A DNA stretch of 54,331 bases from Clostridiales bacterium (GCA_015056245.1 SVGQ01000006.1:1-54331), one strand, 5' to 3'; counted from the first letter of the stretch, positions 15,906-24,034 are shown. A program made the numbers and translations. Notes: generated by a model from the letters alone, not told the origin.

Positions 15906-17681
15906 ATGCAAAAGAAGATCTGCTTTTTGTCGCTGACCCTTTGCGCCCTGCTGCTGTTTTGTCCGGCTGCTCTTGCACAGATCGGGCTGAAAATTTCCAT
16001 GGAGCAAGTGCCCGTGGAAACCCCTGTGGATTTCACCATCACCGGCGATCCTGCCGCCGCGTACTGCTACACGCTCATCAAAAACGGCAAGGAACTGTTT
16101 TCCATCGAGACCGCAAACGCCTTTGGTTCTTATCTGCCAAGAGAAAAGGGCGACTACACCCTGCAAGCCGTACCCTCCGGCGGGAAAGCATCCGAAGGCG
16201 CATCTGCCGATTTTACCGTGGTGGACAAATTGACTTTGGCTCATGCCCCTATCCCGGAAACCCTGTCCGTTGGCAGTGCAGCGGAAGCCGCTTTGAAAGC
16301 AACTGGCGGCACGCCGCCCTACCGCTTTGCCTATGCCATTGCCCAGAACGGACAAATCATTACAGAACAAGCCACCAACAGCGACCACTGGTACTGGTCG
16401 CCTACTCAGGAAGGTAACTACACCCTGCACATGGCGGTAATCGACAGTCAGGGCGCAACCGTGATGCAGCAGCAGCCCCTTACCGTGGAAGCCAGTCAGG
16501 GGCTTTCGCTGGTGCCCAGCGGCGGCACCCTCTGCGCTCACGGCGGGCAGGAAAGCTGGATGGTCTGCGCCACAGAGCCGTGGACAGCAGAAACCACAGC
16601 AGACTTCATCCGCATTGACACACCCACCGGCGATCCGGGCGATATGCTGGTGGTGACCGCCCTGTCCGGTACCAGGGAATACCGGCGGGGAACCATCCTG
16701 CTGACCAGCGGCAGCCAACAGCTGGAGTGGCCTGTGTCACAGTCTGCAGATCACGGGATTGATGAGGAAGTGTTCCTCTTTGCTGAAGAAGCGCCGCTGC
16801 ATATCGACCATCAGCAACACGCCGTCTGGCCTGAGGCTACCGGCAGCCGCACCTTTTCGGTTGGCGGCGGAGAAGACTGGGTGATCAGCATCGAGGGGGA
16901 CTTTATCGAAGCCAGCGGCAACGGTGATTCTCTGACGGTCACCGTTACGGATTCCGACAGCGCGGCGGTGCGCAGCGGACTGATCACCCTCATCAGCCCG
17001 GCAGGTTGCGGCTATCTGCACATTTATCAATCACCCGGACAAGCCGCCATAGCGCAGGCTGCCACCGGCATCCGCTGGCCGGATGTGACCATTCACAGCC
17101 AGTTCAGCGGCCTGTGGAAGAATGCCAAATACGGTGTCAGTACCTTGGAACATTCCGGCTGCGCCATTTTCGCCCTGTCCCATGCCATGGACTGGCTGGA
17201 CATGGAACGCCCGGAGACCCTTCCGCAAGCTTTGGCCGACAAATACGCCTTCTGCCTCCGGGACGGCGGCACAATCAACAGCACACTGGTAGGCAACGCT
17301 GGCGATGATCTGGGCTTCAAGACCCGTTTTGATCTGTATACCGAGCGGGGCACCATCCGGGACCGGCTGGAAAAAGGCGCGGTCTTCTCCTTCGCGGTGG
17401 TCAATGGTCACATCGCGCTGGTGGTGGATGTGAGCGAGGATGGCTCCATGATGCGCATCATCGACTCAGCGCCCTCCGCCACATGGGAACGCATCCAGAA
17501 CGCGCAGCTGTATCAGCTACAAACGGATGGTTCCTTCTCCCCCATCGCGTCGCTGAATGAGCTGGAAGGCATCCGGTATTATCCGGAGAATGACGCTTTC
17601 GGCGGTACCAGCTACTGGCTGGAGAGCAGCTACGTAGCCAAGCGCGGCGTGCGGCTGATCCAGTTGCGGGAGGACAAGTAA
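15906..17681 (+). CDS. Secreted protein: BACON-like domains plus C39-like peptidase
   Basis: A 591-residue exported protein from ATG 15906, with AAAGGAG upstream. Signal peptide residues 1-25 (KKICFLSLTLCALLLF, then ALAQ). Residues 30-195 contain two Ig-like repeats. About 200-280 and 290-380 are two BACON-like beta-sandwich units (GGQESWMVCATEPWTAET / RRGTILLTSGS and GGGEDWVISIEGDFIEA / RSGLITLISPAG). The C-terminal 200 residues look like a papain-fold C39 peptidase: Cys419 in HSGCAIFALSHAMDW, His502 in VNGHIALVVDV, Asp520 in IIDSAPS. It probably cleaves or binds extracellular peptides. BACON units in carbohydrate-active proteins bind glycans or mucin, so adhesion is possible. It is followed 14 bp later by a small membrane protein. 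Confidence 0.75.
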   Translation: MQKKICFLSLTLCALLLFCPAALAQIGLKISMEQVPVETPVDFTITGDPAAAYCYTLIKNGKELFSIETANAFGSYLPREKGDYTLQAVPSGGKASEGASADFTVVDKLTLAHAPIPETLSVGSAAEAALKATGGTPPYRFAYAIAQNGQIITEQATNSDHWYWSPTQEGNYTLHMAVIDSQGATVMQQQPLTVEASQGLSLVPSGGTLCAHGGQESWMVCATEPWTAETTADFIRIDTPTGDPGDMLVVTALSGTREYRRGTILLTSGSQQLEWPVSQSADHGIDEEVFLFAEEAPLHIDHQQHAVWPEATGSRTFSVGGGEDWVISIEGDFIEASGNGDSLTVTVTDSDSAAVRSGLITLISPAGCGYLHIYQSPGQAAIAQAATGIRWPDVTIHSQFSGLWKNAKYGVSTLEHSGCAIFALSHAMDWLDMERPETLPQALADKYAFCLRDGGTINSTLVGNAGDDLGFKTRFDLYTERGTIRDRLEKGAVFSFAVVNGHIALVVDVSEDGSMMRIIDSAPSATWERIQNAQLYQLQTDGSFSPIASLNELEGIRYYPENDAFGGTSYWLESSYVAKRGVRLIQLREDK

Positions 17682-17695
17682 CGGAGGGAACTGCC

Positions 17696-18286
17696 TTGAT
17701 CCATGATCTGAAAAACACAATCAGAAAACTGCTGATTCTGGTGACAATCGGTATCTTTCTTACAGCCGCCTATATCATCATCACGCAGGGGCATCCTGTC
17801 AAGCGCTATGCATCTGTGGATGAGATCGGCTGTCTGTATGTCAACGAGCTGGAGCTCTTTACGGATGCCTGCGAAACCTTTGCCCATAACGATGACTTTT
17901 GGGCGCATATAGCACAGGAAAACCCGCAACCGATCTTTCAGAAACTTTCCCGCGAATATGAAGAGTTCTTTTCCCCCAGCGAATGGGCAACCCTGCAAGC
18001 ATTCTTTGAGAAAACCGGACCGCATGCCGTCTGTCTGATCCCTTACGGAGACCCGGAAACCATGGGTGTGGGTGCAATCGTCGGCGTGGGGTATCTCCTG
18101 GACTTGAGCCGTGAAGAAAAAGAAGCCGATCAACCTTCCACCTATTCGCTCTACTATGTTTCATCCTATGGCAACCTGAGGGAGTTCCCCGAGGGACAGG
18201 AAAAAGCATTATCGCAACTGATGCTGTATTTCCAGCACGGCGTACCCAAGAAAATCGGTGATTGGTGGTATGAAGTGGCTTGGTAA
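17696..18286 (+). CDS. Small membrane-anchored protein of unknown function
   Basis: A 196-residue protein starting at TTG 17696, justified by GGAGGG 7 nt upstream and no competing ATG. One membrane helix at residues 12-32 (LLILVTIGIFLTAAYIIIT) is followed by an extracytoplasmic domain of about 160 residues with no recognised motif. Features seen include LYVNELELFTDACETFAHNDDFW and a GVGAIVGVGYLLDLS strand pair. It lies 14 bp after the BACON/C39-like gene, so the two are probably translated from one message. It could be an immunity, chaperone or anchoring partner; nothing in the sequence decides. The terminator downstream was split by the mobile element. Confidence 0.65.
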   Translation: MIHDLKNTIRKLLILVTIGIFLTAAYIIITQGHPVKRYASVDEIGCLYVNELELFTDACETFAHNDDFWAHIAQENPQPIFQKLSREYEEFFSPSEWATLQAFFEKTGPHAVCLIPYGDPETMGVGAIVGVGYLLDLSREEKEADQPSTYSLYYVSSYGNLREFPEGQEKALSQLMLYFQHGVPKKIGDWWYEVAW

Positions 18287-18308
18287 TGCCAAAACCGCAT
18301 CAGAAAAA

Positions 18309-18329
18309 GCCAACCTGTATAAGGTTGGC
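18309..18329 (-). terminator. Terminator hairpin, left duplicate
   Basis: GCCAACC/GGTTGGC 21-bp stem-loop. Its T-tract lies on the minus-strand side (TTTTTCTG), so it functions for minus-strand transcription. It is nearly identical to the stem at 18538-18558 on the other side of the element. Confidence 0.65.
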
Positions 18330-18537
18330 TCAGGTCGTCAAAAAACACGCCTGCGGCGGCTTTTTTGACGAGTTTTGCACCGTTTGCCTAGGAGCCTACG
18401 GCTCCCCGGGCGGCAAACGGCGATAGGAATCCCTTGCTGCGCAAGAGTTCCGAAACCACCGCGCATGTCGCTGGTTTCGGATTGAAAGTAGGAGGGCTGC
18501 GGCCCTCCTACACCTCCTGGGTTATTTGACAGTCTGA
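18330..18537 (-). mobile_element. MITE-like hairpin element, copy 2
   Basis: A 208-bp inverted copy of the element at 1-209. The ends are TCAGGTCGTCAAA (18330-18342) and TTTGACAGTCTGA (18525-18537). All internal hairpins of copy 1 recur in reverse order, including CCGTTTGCC/GGCAAACGG, GGAGCC/GGCTCC and GGAGGGC/GCCCTCC. Differences are scattered substitutions, mostly in loops, plus a few in stems. It is flanked on both sides by copies of a 21-bp terminator stem (18309-18329 and 18538-18558, one mismatch), which reads as a target duplication or as an insertion into a terminator. Confidence 0.72.
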
Positions 18538-18562
18538 GCCAACCCGTATAAGGTTGGCTTTT
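18538..18562 (+). terminator. Terminator hairpin, right duplicate
   Basis: GCCAACC/GGTTGGC followed by TTTTC. It keeps the plus-strand T-tract and so now ends the transcript of the 17696-18286 gene after read-through of the element. Confidence 0.7.
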
Positions 18563-18563
18563 C

Positions 18564-19061
18564 TTAGCCCACAAGGATTTGATATGCACTATGAATATTG
18601 CTCCACGTGAGCCCCACAGACGGATCTGTCTGTACTTGATGCGCTGAGATTTGTTCATGATGCAACTCCAGATCATCCAGAACAACCCAGGACTGAACAT
18701 TCTCATGCCGGCTCAGCCACGCGAGGATTTCCTCCGCTTTGACCAGACTGAATTGCTTGTTTTTTCGGATTTCTTCGGTAGTCAGATCCGGAGTGACACC
18801 AGCGATGGAGAAACCCGCTTCTGTAAAGTGCTGCATCAATATTTCGGCTTCCTTACGCAAAAGACGAAGCTGTGCGTCCAACCACATGCGCCAGCCGGAA
18901 TGGAGGATGACTTGCGCATGGGTATCGTGCACCAAATGTGACAACAGCTGCACCTTTTCCCGATCAATCAGGATTCCCTGCGCTATTTCCGGTTGGTGAT
19001 CTGCATTCCATACGGTTGAATTCAGCACGCCATCAATATCCAGAAAGAGCGCCCGCATCAT
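18564..19061 (-). CDS. HAD-like phosphatase domain protein
   Basis: A 165-residue protein beginning with the HAD signature FLDIDGVLN (motif I, DxDG) at residues 6-14. A Ser-containing motif II is in VILHSGWRMW near 55, and acidic motif IV-type residues are in WVVLDDLELHH near 130. This matches the compact HAD fold attached to Swiss-army-knife RNA repair proteins and many phage or stress genes, here stand-alone. It probably acts as a phosphatase on a nucleic acid end or nucleotide. Its ATG overlaps the stop of dinB by 3 bp, so it is coupled to the SOS-controlled polymerase, supporting a DNA or RNA repair context. Confidence 0.75.
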   Translation of the reverse strand: MMRALFLDIDGVLNSTVWNADHQPEIAQGILIDREKVQLLSHLVHDTHAQVILHSGWRMWLDAQLRLLRKEAEILMQHFTEAGFSIAGVTPDLTTEEIRKNKQFSLVKAEEILAWLSRHENVQSWVVLDDLELHHEQISAHQVQTDPSVGLTWSNIHSAYQILVG

Positions 19062-20344
19062 TCCCCGTCCCCTTCCTGCGCATCGGGTGATTCTGCGTTC
19101 CGGCTTTTCTTCCGCACCACCCCGATGGCCTCATTCTCCGCAAAGCCCATGGATATGCTGCCGCTTCCGTGCTTCATGCGGATCCGATCCATGGCGGCTT
19201 CCAGCCGTTCCTGCTTTTCCCGGTCCATGGCGGGCTTCTCTCCCATGCCAGCCATCGCAAACAAATTCAGCTGCTCTGTAGCCTGATCGGCAGGCACCAG
19301 ATGGGTCACCCCGGCGGTGAGGGCGCGGATGGGCGCTTTGTCACCGATGCGCCAGTGGGTGCGCACAATATCCATACAGGTTTGCAGGATCTCCTTGTGC
19401 AGGCAGGTATAATGATCCAGCGTTACCTGCCGGGAGATGGTTTTCAGCTCCGGGGTTTTGATATGCACCTGCACCACCGAGCCCTTCAGCCCGTGATGGC
19501 GAAGCTGCATGGCAATCTCATCCGTGAGTACAGAAAGGCCGCACCAGATTTCATCTTCGGTTACCAGATTGCGCCGGAAGGTCATGCCCCGGGATACAGA
19601 CTTGATCTCTTCCTTCTCGCCCCACAGGCGTACGGGATCGGTATCCAGCCCATTGGCATAGTCCCACAGCTGCTGCCCGCCCTTGCCCAGCAACTGGCCC
19701 AGCCAGTTACGATCCCGCCGCGCCAGATCCCCGATGGTAAGGATGCTGTGCTTATGCAACTCTCCCACCGTGGCTTTGCCCGCGAACAGCAAATCGCCAA
19801 TGGGCAGCTTCCACAACAATTCCTGATAGTTTTCCCGGGTGATGTGGGTGGTGGCATCCGGCTTTTTGTAATCGGAGCCCATCTTGGCAAATACTTTGCA
19901 GTGGGATATGCCCACCGAAATGGTCACGCCGATTTCCTCCCGCACCCGCTTGCGGAGGGTATCCGCCAGTTCCACGGCGGTCATGCCGTAGTATTCCGGC
20001 GCGCCGGTCATATCCAGATAGGATTCATCGATGGAAGCCGGCTCCAGATAGTCGGTGTATTCGTGATAGATCTCATTGACCTGCTTGGAAATCTGCGCAT
20101 ACAGATGATGCCTTGGCGGCACAAACACAATGCCGGGGCACTTGCGCTGGGCTTGCCAGACCGTATCGGTGGTCTTGACCCCGGCTCGTTTGGCCAGTTC
20201 GTTCTTCGCCACCACTACACCGGTGCGGTACTTGGGATCCCCGGCCACCGCCATGGGAACATCCTTCAGCTCCGGCCTTTCCAGACACTCGCAGGAGGCA
20301 TAAAAATTGTTGCAGTCACAATGAAAGATCAGCCGTTGCTTCAA
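19058..20344 (-). CDS. dinB: DNA polymerase IV (Y-family translesion)
   Basis: A 428-residue Y-family polymerase that copies past damaged template bases. TTG 20344 is the preferred start: GGGGGG lies 6 nt upstream, and the ATG at 20398 falls inside the -10 of the promoter and could not be on the transcript. Catalytic palm residues are in FHCDCNNFYASCE near 5-17 and the acidic pair in PASIDESYLDM near 103. KTTDTVWQAQRKCP is the fingers region; little-finger/HhH sequence follows (LTIGDLARRDRNWLGQLLGKGG). The C-terminal tail past 350 is long and basic with no clear beta-clamp motif assigned. A LexA-type box overlaps its promoter; a HAD protein gene follows with overlapping codons. Confidence 0.92.
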   Translation of the reverse strand: MKQRLIFHCDCNNFYASCECLERPELKDVPMAVAGDPKYRTGVVVAKNELAKRAGVKTTDTVWQAQRKCPGIVFVPPRHHLYAQISKQVNEIYHEYTDYLEPASIDESYLDMTGAPEYYGMTAVELADTLRKRVREEIGVTISVGISHCKVFAKMGSDYKKPDATTHITRENYQELLWKLPIGDLLFAGKATVGELHKHSILTIGDLARRDRNWLGQLLGKGGQQLWDYANGLDTDPVRLWGEKEEIKSVSRGMTFRRNLVTEDEIWCGLSVLTDEIAMQLRHHGLKGSVVQVHIKTPELKTISRQVTLDHYTCLHKEILQTCMDIVRTHWRIGDKAPIRALTAGVTHLVPADQATEQLNLFAMAGMGEKPAMDREKQERLEAAMDRIRMKHGSGSISMGFAENEAIGVVRKKSRNAESPDAQEGDGE

Positions 20345-20378
20345 TGGAATCCCCCCTTTTTTCCGGCGCAGTTCATGA

Positions 20379-20390
20379 GAATGTTTGTTC
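20379..20390 (-). promoter_or_regulatory. LexA (DinR) SOS box of dinB
   Basis: GAACAAACATTC on the minus strand matches the Gram-positive SOS operator GAAC-N4-GTTC except for one base. It covers the expected transcription start, directly downstream of the -10. Confidence 0.65.
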
Positions 20391-20396
20391 TTCTTC

Positions 20397-20425
20397 ATTA
20401 TATGAAAATGCGCTTCTTTTGGCAA
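20397..20425 (-). promoter_or_regulatory. dinB promoter
   Basis: -35 TTGCCA (20425-20420), 17-bp spacer, perfect -10 TATAAT (20402-20397). Confidence 0.75.
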
Positions 20426-20478
20426 GGGATCTGGGACATCAGCGTTTTTTTCAACCTTTCCATGCCAATCAGCACCGT

Positions 20479-20506
20479 TTGACAAAGCCGCCCCGGGTGC
20501 TATAAT
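20479..20506 (+). promoter_or_regulatory. MATE transporter promoter
   Basis: Consensus -35 TTGACA (20479-20484) and -10 TATAAT (20501-20506) with a 16-bp spacer. Confidence 0.85.
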
Positions 20507-20582
20507 AGGATCAGGTAGTATACAATCCAGATTCGGCTGTGTTTCGCAGCCGGTCCATTTTGATATGTCAGAAGGGAAAACG

Positions 20583-21995
20583 ATGGATCTGTTTCAAAGA
20601 CTGCTTGGGGTTAAGGATCACGAAGGCAAACGGATCGAAACGCCCGAATTGAAGCAGCTGTACAAAAAGACATTAGCGATCGCGTGGCCCTCCACAGTGG
20701 AAGGCGCGCTGATGAGCATTATCGGCTCGGTGGATACCATGATGGTGGGCACCCTGGGCGCGGCCTCCATTGCGGCAGTGGGTCTGACAGGCCAGCCCCG
20801 CATGATCATGCTGCTGTTTGCGCAGGCCCTGTGCGTAGGCACCACAGCCCTGTGCGCCCGCCGCAAGGGCGCGCACGACCACGCAGGAGCCAACACCTGT
20901 CTGAACCAGTCGCTGGCGATCATCACAGTGATCGGCATCCTGATGACCCTGATCGGCTATTTCGGAGCGGTTCCCCTGATGAAGCTGGGTGGCGCCAACG
21001 AGGATACGCTGGCGCTGAGCGTCACCTATTTCCGAATCATCTCACTGGCTTTCCTGCCCAACTGCTGGCAGCTTTGCATCTGCGCTGCCATGCGCGCCAT
21101 CGGCAAAACCCGTGTCACTATGGCAACCAACATCACCGCCAACCTGATCAACGTGGTGCTGAACTACATCCTGATCAACGGCAAGCTGGGCTTCCCGGCG
21201 CTGGGCGTGAAAGGCGCTGCCATCGCCACCGCCTGCGGTACCATCGCCGCCAGCCTGATCTGCATTGTGGTGGTGCTGCGCAACGGCGGCTATTACCACA
21301 TCGCCAAGCCCAAGTTCGATAAAGTCACCCTCAGCGGCCTGACCAAAGTAGGCGCCAGCTCCATGGTGGAAGCGGTTTGCCTGCGCATCGGCTTTCTGAT
21401 GCTGGCCCGGCTGATCGCAGGCATCGGCACCAATGCCTTTGCCGCGTACCAGATCGTATCGCAGGTCACTTCCCTGTCCTTTACGCTGGGCGATGGCGTC
21501 AGCACTGCCGGCACCTCGCTGGTAGGCCAGAGTCTGGGCGCAAAACGCAAGGATCTGGCTATGGCCCATGCCGGCGTAGCCTACCGGATGGGCATTATCG
21601 TATCCATCTTCCTGATGACGGTTATTTCCCTCACCAGCCGCCAGATCGCCCTGTTGTTTACGCAGGATGAAGCCATCATCCGGGGCGTGACGGTATCGCT
21701 GTATGTGGTCATCCTGTCCATGATGCCCCAGAACGGGCGCGTGGTGCTCTCCGGTGTGCTGCGCGGCGCAGGCGATGTGAAATTCGTTGCATACTGCGCG
21801 CTGCTGAGCGTTGCCATTCTGCGGCCTGTACTCACTTGGGTATTCTGTTATCCGGTGGCAAACGCGCTGCCCCAGTATCCCAATCTGGCAGTTATGGCCC
21901 CATGGATCGCCTTCCTGATCGATTCCATCGTCCGCGACCGGTTACTGAATGCGCGGGTAAAAAAGCGGGAATGGCTGGAGATCAAACTGAGTTAA
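20583..21995 (+). CDS. MATE-family multidrug/cation antiporter
   Basis: A 470-residue inner-membrane protein with 12 hydrophobic segments in two related halves. ATG 20583 is chosen over ATG 20565 because GAAGGG precedes it at good distance. The halves begin IAWPSTVEGALMSIIGSVDTM (N-half) and GASSMVEAVCLRIGFLMLARL (C-half); family patterns include GLTGQPRMI and GDGVSTAGTSLVGQSLGAKR. MATE proteins export cationic drugs or metabolites using Na+ or H+ gradients. Single gene between its own strong promoter and a terminator. The substrate is not evident. Confidence 0.92.
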   Translation: MDLFQRLLGVKDHEGKRIETPELKQLYKKTLAIAWPSTVEGALMSIIGSVDTMMVGTLGAASIAAVGLTGQPRMIMLLFAQALCVGTTALCARRKGAHDHAGANTCLNQSLAIITVIGILMTLIGYFGAVPLMKLGGANEDTLALSVTYFRIISLAFLPNCWQLCICAAMRAIGKTRVTMATNITANLINVVLNYILINGKLGFPALGVKGAAIATACGTIAASLICIVVVLRNGGYYHIAKPKFDKVTLSGLTKVGASSMVEAVCLRIGFLMLARLIAGIGTNAFAAYQIVSQVTSLSFTLGDGVSTAGTSLVGQSLGAKRKDLAMAHAGVAYRMGIIVSIFLMTVISLTSRQIALLFTQDEAIIRGVTVSLYVVILSMMPQNGRVVLSGVLRGAGDVKFVAYCALLSVAILRPVLTWVFCYPVANALPQYPNLAVMAPWIAFLIDSIVRDRLLNARVKKREWLEIKLS

Positions 21996-22002
21996 CCAAA
22001 AA

Positions 22003-22046
22003 GAAACCGGATGTGGCAGAATATCTGTCATACCCGGTTTTTTACG
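22003..22046 (+). terminator. MATE gene terminator
   Basis: AAACCGG...CCGGTTT outer stem with an inner CAGA/TCTG stem, followed by TTTTTT-rich sequence. Confidence 0.75.
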
Positions 22047-22071
22047 TATCCGATATAGCTTTGCCTGCTGC

Positions 22072-22632
22072 CTATCTGCGCAGGAATTTCAGCGCAGGAC
22101 GCATTTTCTTGTCATACAGCACCACCATGGCAATCAGCGCCCGGTCGTACATCAACAAGCAGAAATCCATCATGGCAAGCAGAAAGATGCACATCCACAG
22201 CCAGCCCTTGCCGAATTCCGCCGCAAGGCTCTGAGCTGGAAAGATCAACGAAAGCAGCAAATACATCAAGCCCGTTGAAGCGGTGAACAGCAGCAATTTG
22301 ACAGCTGTTCGCCAGCCTTTGCGGGGAATTTTGCGCTCGATATCCCATTTCAGAATGGGGTAGTAGCCGATGAACAGGTAAAAGAACGCCGCTTCTTTAT
22401 CTACACCGATCATCAGCACACACAGGCTGGTAGCCAGCCACGTAAGCCAAGCGGCTTTTCTGCCGTATTCCACCAGCACCGGCAGTAGCAGAATCCCTGC
22501 CAGCAGGGGAGCCACATACAGCATCACAGGAATCAGCCCTCCCATGAGCATCAGCACCACGGACAGGGCGCACATCATGCCGCAAAAGGCCACCCGCATG
22601 GTCTGAAGCCGGGCTGTGGTTCGTTTGGTCAT
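22072..22632 (-). CDS. Small polytopic membrane protein, ECF-S-like
   Basis: A 186-residue protein with about five to six hydrophobic helices after a basic N terminus. The opening MRVAFCGMMCALSVVLMLMG, then YVAPLLAGILLLPVLVEYG, is the kind of pattern seen in S components of ECF vitamin transporters and related putative membrane proteins; the EAAFFYLFIGYYPILKWDIER loop is distinctive. The S-component assignment is a guess from topology. The start lies 3 bp after the stop of the TIM-barrel gene, so the two are co-translated and may share a pathway, for example uptake or processing of a small molecule. Confidence 0.6.
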   Translation of the reverse strand: MTKRTTARLQTMRVAFCGMMCALSVVLMLMGGLIPVMLYVAPLLAGILLLPVLVEYGRKAAWLTWLATSLCVLMIGVDKEAAFFYLFIGYYPILKWDIERKIPRKGWRTAVKLLLFTASTGLMYLLLSLIFPAQSLAAEFGKGWLWMCIFLLAMMDFCLLMYDRALIAMVVLYDKKMRPALKFLRR

Positions 22633-22635
22633 TTA

Positions 22636-23319
22636 TTAGCCTCCTAAGTTATCTTCCCGGTAGCGCAACATCATGGTTTTGAACAGCTCCGCGGTGGTTG
22701 GTGGTGTGTGGGTGATGGCGTTTGCCCCTGCCTCAATGGTGCGCAGGATGAACTCCGGCTTATTGCCCCCGGTGGCAATAATGGGCACCCCCGGGTACTC
22801 CTGCCGGATCTTCCGCACCACTTCCGGGGTACGCTGGGCAGCCGCTACATTCAGGATGGCAGCCCCTGCGGCAAGCCGTGCGCCTATGTTGGTATTCTCA
22901 TCCACCACGGTGATCACCACCGGGATATCCACCGCTCTGGACACCATCAACAGGTTATCATCAGTAACAGGGGCATTAAGCACAACCCCCATCGCTCCCT
23001 GACTTTCGGCATCCTTGGCAAGCGATACGGTACGCAGTCCACGGGTAGTACCTCCCCCTACGCCGCAAAACACGGGGACATAGGATGCTTTGATGATGGC
23101 ATCGCTAATGCTCTGCTGGGGTGTGAAGGGATAGACAGCGAATACTGCGTCCGCATCGCAGTTCTTGATGATTGCCAAATCGGTGGTAAAGACAAGGCTC
23201 TTAATCCTTCGACCATAGATGACAATGCCGCTGGCTTGACGGATCTCCTGCGGCATTTCCAGAATGTTGTGGCGCAATTTACTCTCTACCTGCGGTATGA
23301 ATTTTCGTTCATTATTCAT
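22636..23319 (-). CDS. Conserved TIM-barrel protein of unknown function
   Basis: A 227-residue protein from ATG 23319, with GGAGG upstream. It has the alternating strand/helix spacing of a (beta/alpha)8 barrel: ASGIVIYGRRIKSLVFTTD, ADAVFAVYPFTPQQSIS, VPVFCGVGGGTTRGLRTVSL, GAMGVVLNAPV, IPVVITVVDENTNIGARL, GAAILNVAAAQRTPEVVRKI, VPIIATGGNKPEFILRTIEA and ANAITHTPPTT. The GGN and GGGTT loops could bind phosphate. Similar proteins in Firmicutes are usually labelled hydrolase without experimental support. It pairs with the small membrane protein downstream. Function not assigned. Confidence 0.7.
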   Translation of the reverse strand: MNNERKFIPQVESKLRHNILEMPQEIRQASGIVIYGRRIKSLVFTTDLAIIKNCDADAVFAVYPFTPQQSISDAIIKASYVPVFCGVGGGTTRGLRTVSLAKDAESQGAMGVVLNAPVTDDNLLMVSRAVDIPVVITVVDENTNIGARLAAGAAILNVAAAQRTPEVVRKIRQEYPGVPIIATGGNKPEFILRTIEAGANAITHTPPTTAELFKTMMLRYREDNLGG

Positions 23320-23359
23320 CAGCTCGCCTCCTTCTTTTACAATCCATTCCATTGCCATC

Positions 23360-23388
23360 ATAATACCAAGTCCTCAACCAAAGTTCAA
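23360..23388 (-). promoter_or_regulatory. Promoter of the TIM-barrel/membrane protein operon
   Basis: -35 TTGAAC (23388-23383), 17-bp spacer, -10 TATTAT (23365-23360). Confidence 0.7.
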
Positions 23389-23402
23389 CCCATCCTCAAG
23401 GC

Positions 23403-23432
23403 TTGCTGAGCTTTGGCAGAATGTGATAAAAT
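23403..23432 (+). promoter_or_regulatory. Promoter of the SGNH hydrolase gene
   Basis: -35 TTGCTG (23403-23408), 18-bp spacer, -10 TAAAAT (23427-23432); divergent from the preceding operon. Confidence 0.5.
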
Positions 23433-23467
23433 GCAACCACCACACCACCAAAGGGGATGACCATCCG

Positions 23468-24019
23468 ATGGAGAAAAAGAATGTACTGCTGCTGGGCGAT
23501 TCCCGGCGTATGGGCTACGAGCCCTTTGTCCGCGAACTTTTGAAGGAAGAAGCAACGGTTTCCGGACCTGCTGAAAACGGACGCTGGGCGGGTTATACCC
23601 TCAACTCCCTGCGCTTCTGGTTGAATGATTTCCCCACGCCGGATGTTGTCCACTGGAACTGCGGCCTGTGGGATCTGGGGGATGACTACCACATCGGCAG
23701 ACCCTTTTCCCTGCCGGAGGAATACGAAAGCGCTGTGGAGCGCACGGTGATTGTGCTGCGCAAATTGTTCCCCGGGGTAAAGATTATCTTTGCCACCACC
23801 ATGCCCACCACCGACCCGGATACCGCCGGGATTCAGGCATACAACGATATCATCCGCAAAGTAGCGCAGAAGCACGATATCCCGGTGGACGACCTCTTTG
23901 CCACCATGCACGACAAGATGATCACCTACGACCGGGGCGACCATCTGCACCTGAATGACGAGGGCAACGCTATCGTGGCCGCGCAGGTGGCTGAAGCCAT
24001 CCGCCGGTACGGATTTTGA
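23468..24019 (+). CDS. Cytosolic SGNH/GDSL hydrolase
   Basis: A 183-residue single-domain hydrolase from ATG 23468; the upstream frame is promoter and spacer. Block I is VLLLGDSRRMGY (Ser nucleophile in GDS, residues 8-10); WNCGLWDLGDDYHIGR stands in for the usual Gly/Asn blocks; and DRGDHLHLNDEGN near 160 carries the catalytic Asp/His. No signal peptide. Family members remove acyl groups from sugars or other esters; with the CE2-like esterase and glycosidases it may deacetylate imported oligosaccharides. Substrate not shown by sequence. Confidence 0.82.
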   Translation: MEKKNVLLLGDSRRMGYEPFVRELLKEEATVSGPAENGRWAGYTLNSLRFWLNDFPTPDVVHWNCGLWDLGDDYHIGRPFSLPEEYESAVERTVIVLRKLFPGVKIIFATTMPTTDPDTAGIQAYNDIIRKVAQKHDIPVDDLFATMHDKMITYDRGDHLHLNDEGNAIVAAQVAEAIRRYGF

Positions 24020-24034
24020 TTTTCCAAGCGACAG

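Noticed and set aside
20345-20485. N-terminal extension of DinB with ATG at 20398 or further upstream
   Set aside because: The ATG at 20398 lies within the -10 TATAAT, and frames above it precede the transcription start.
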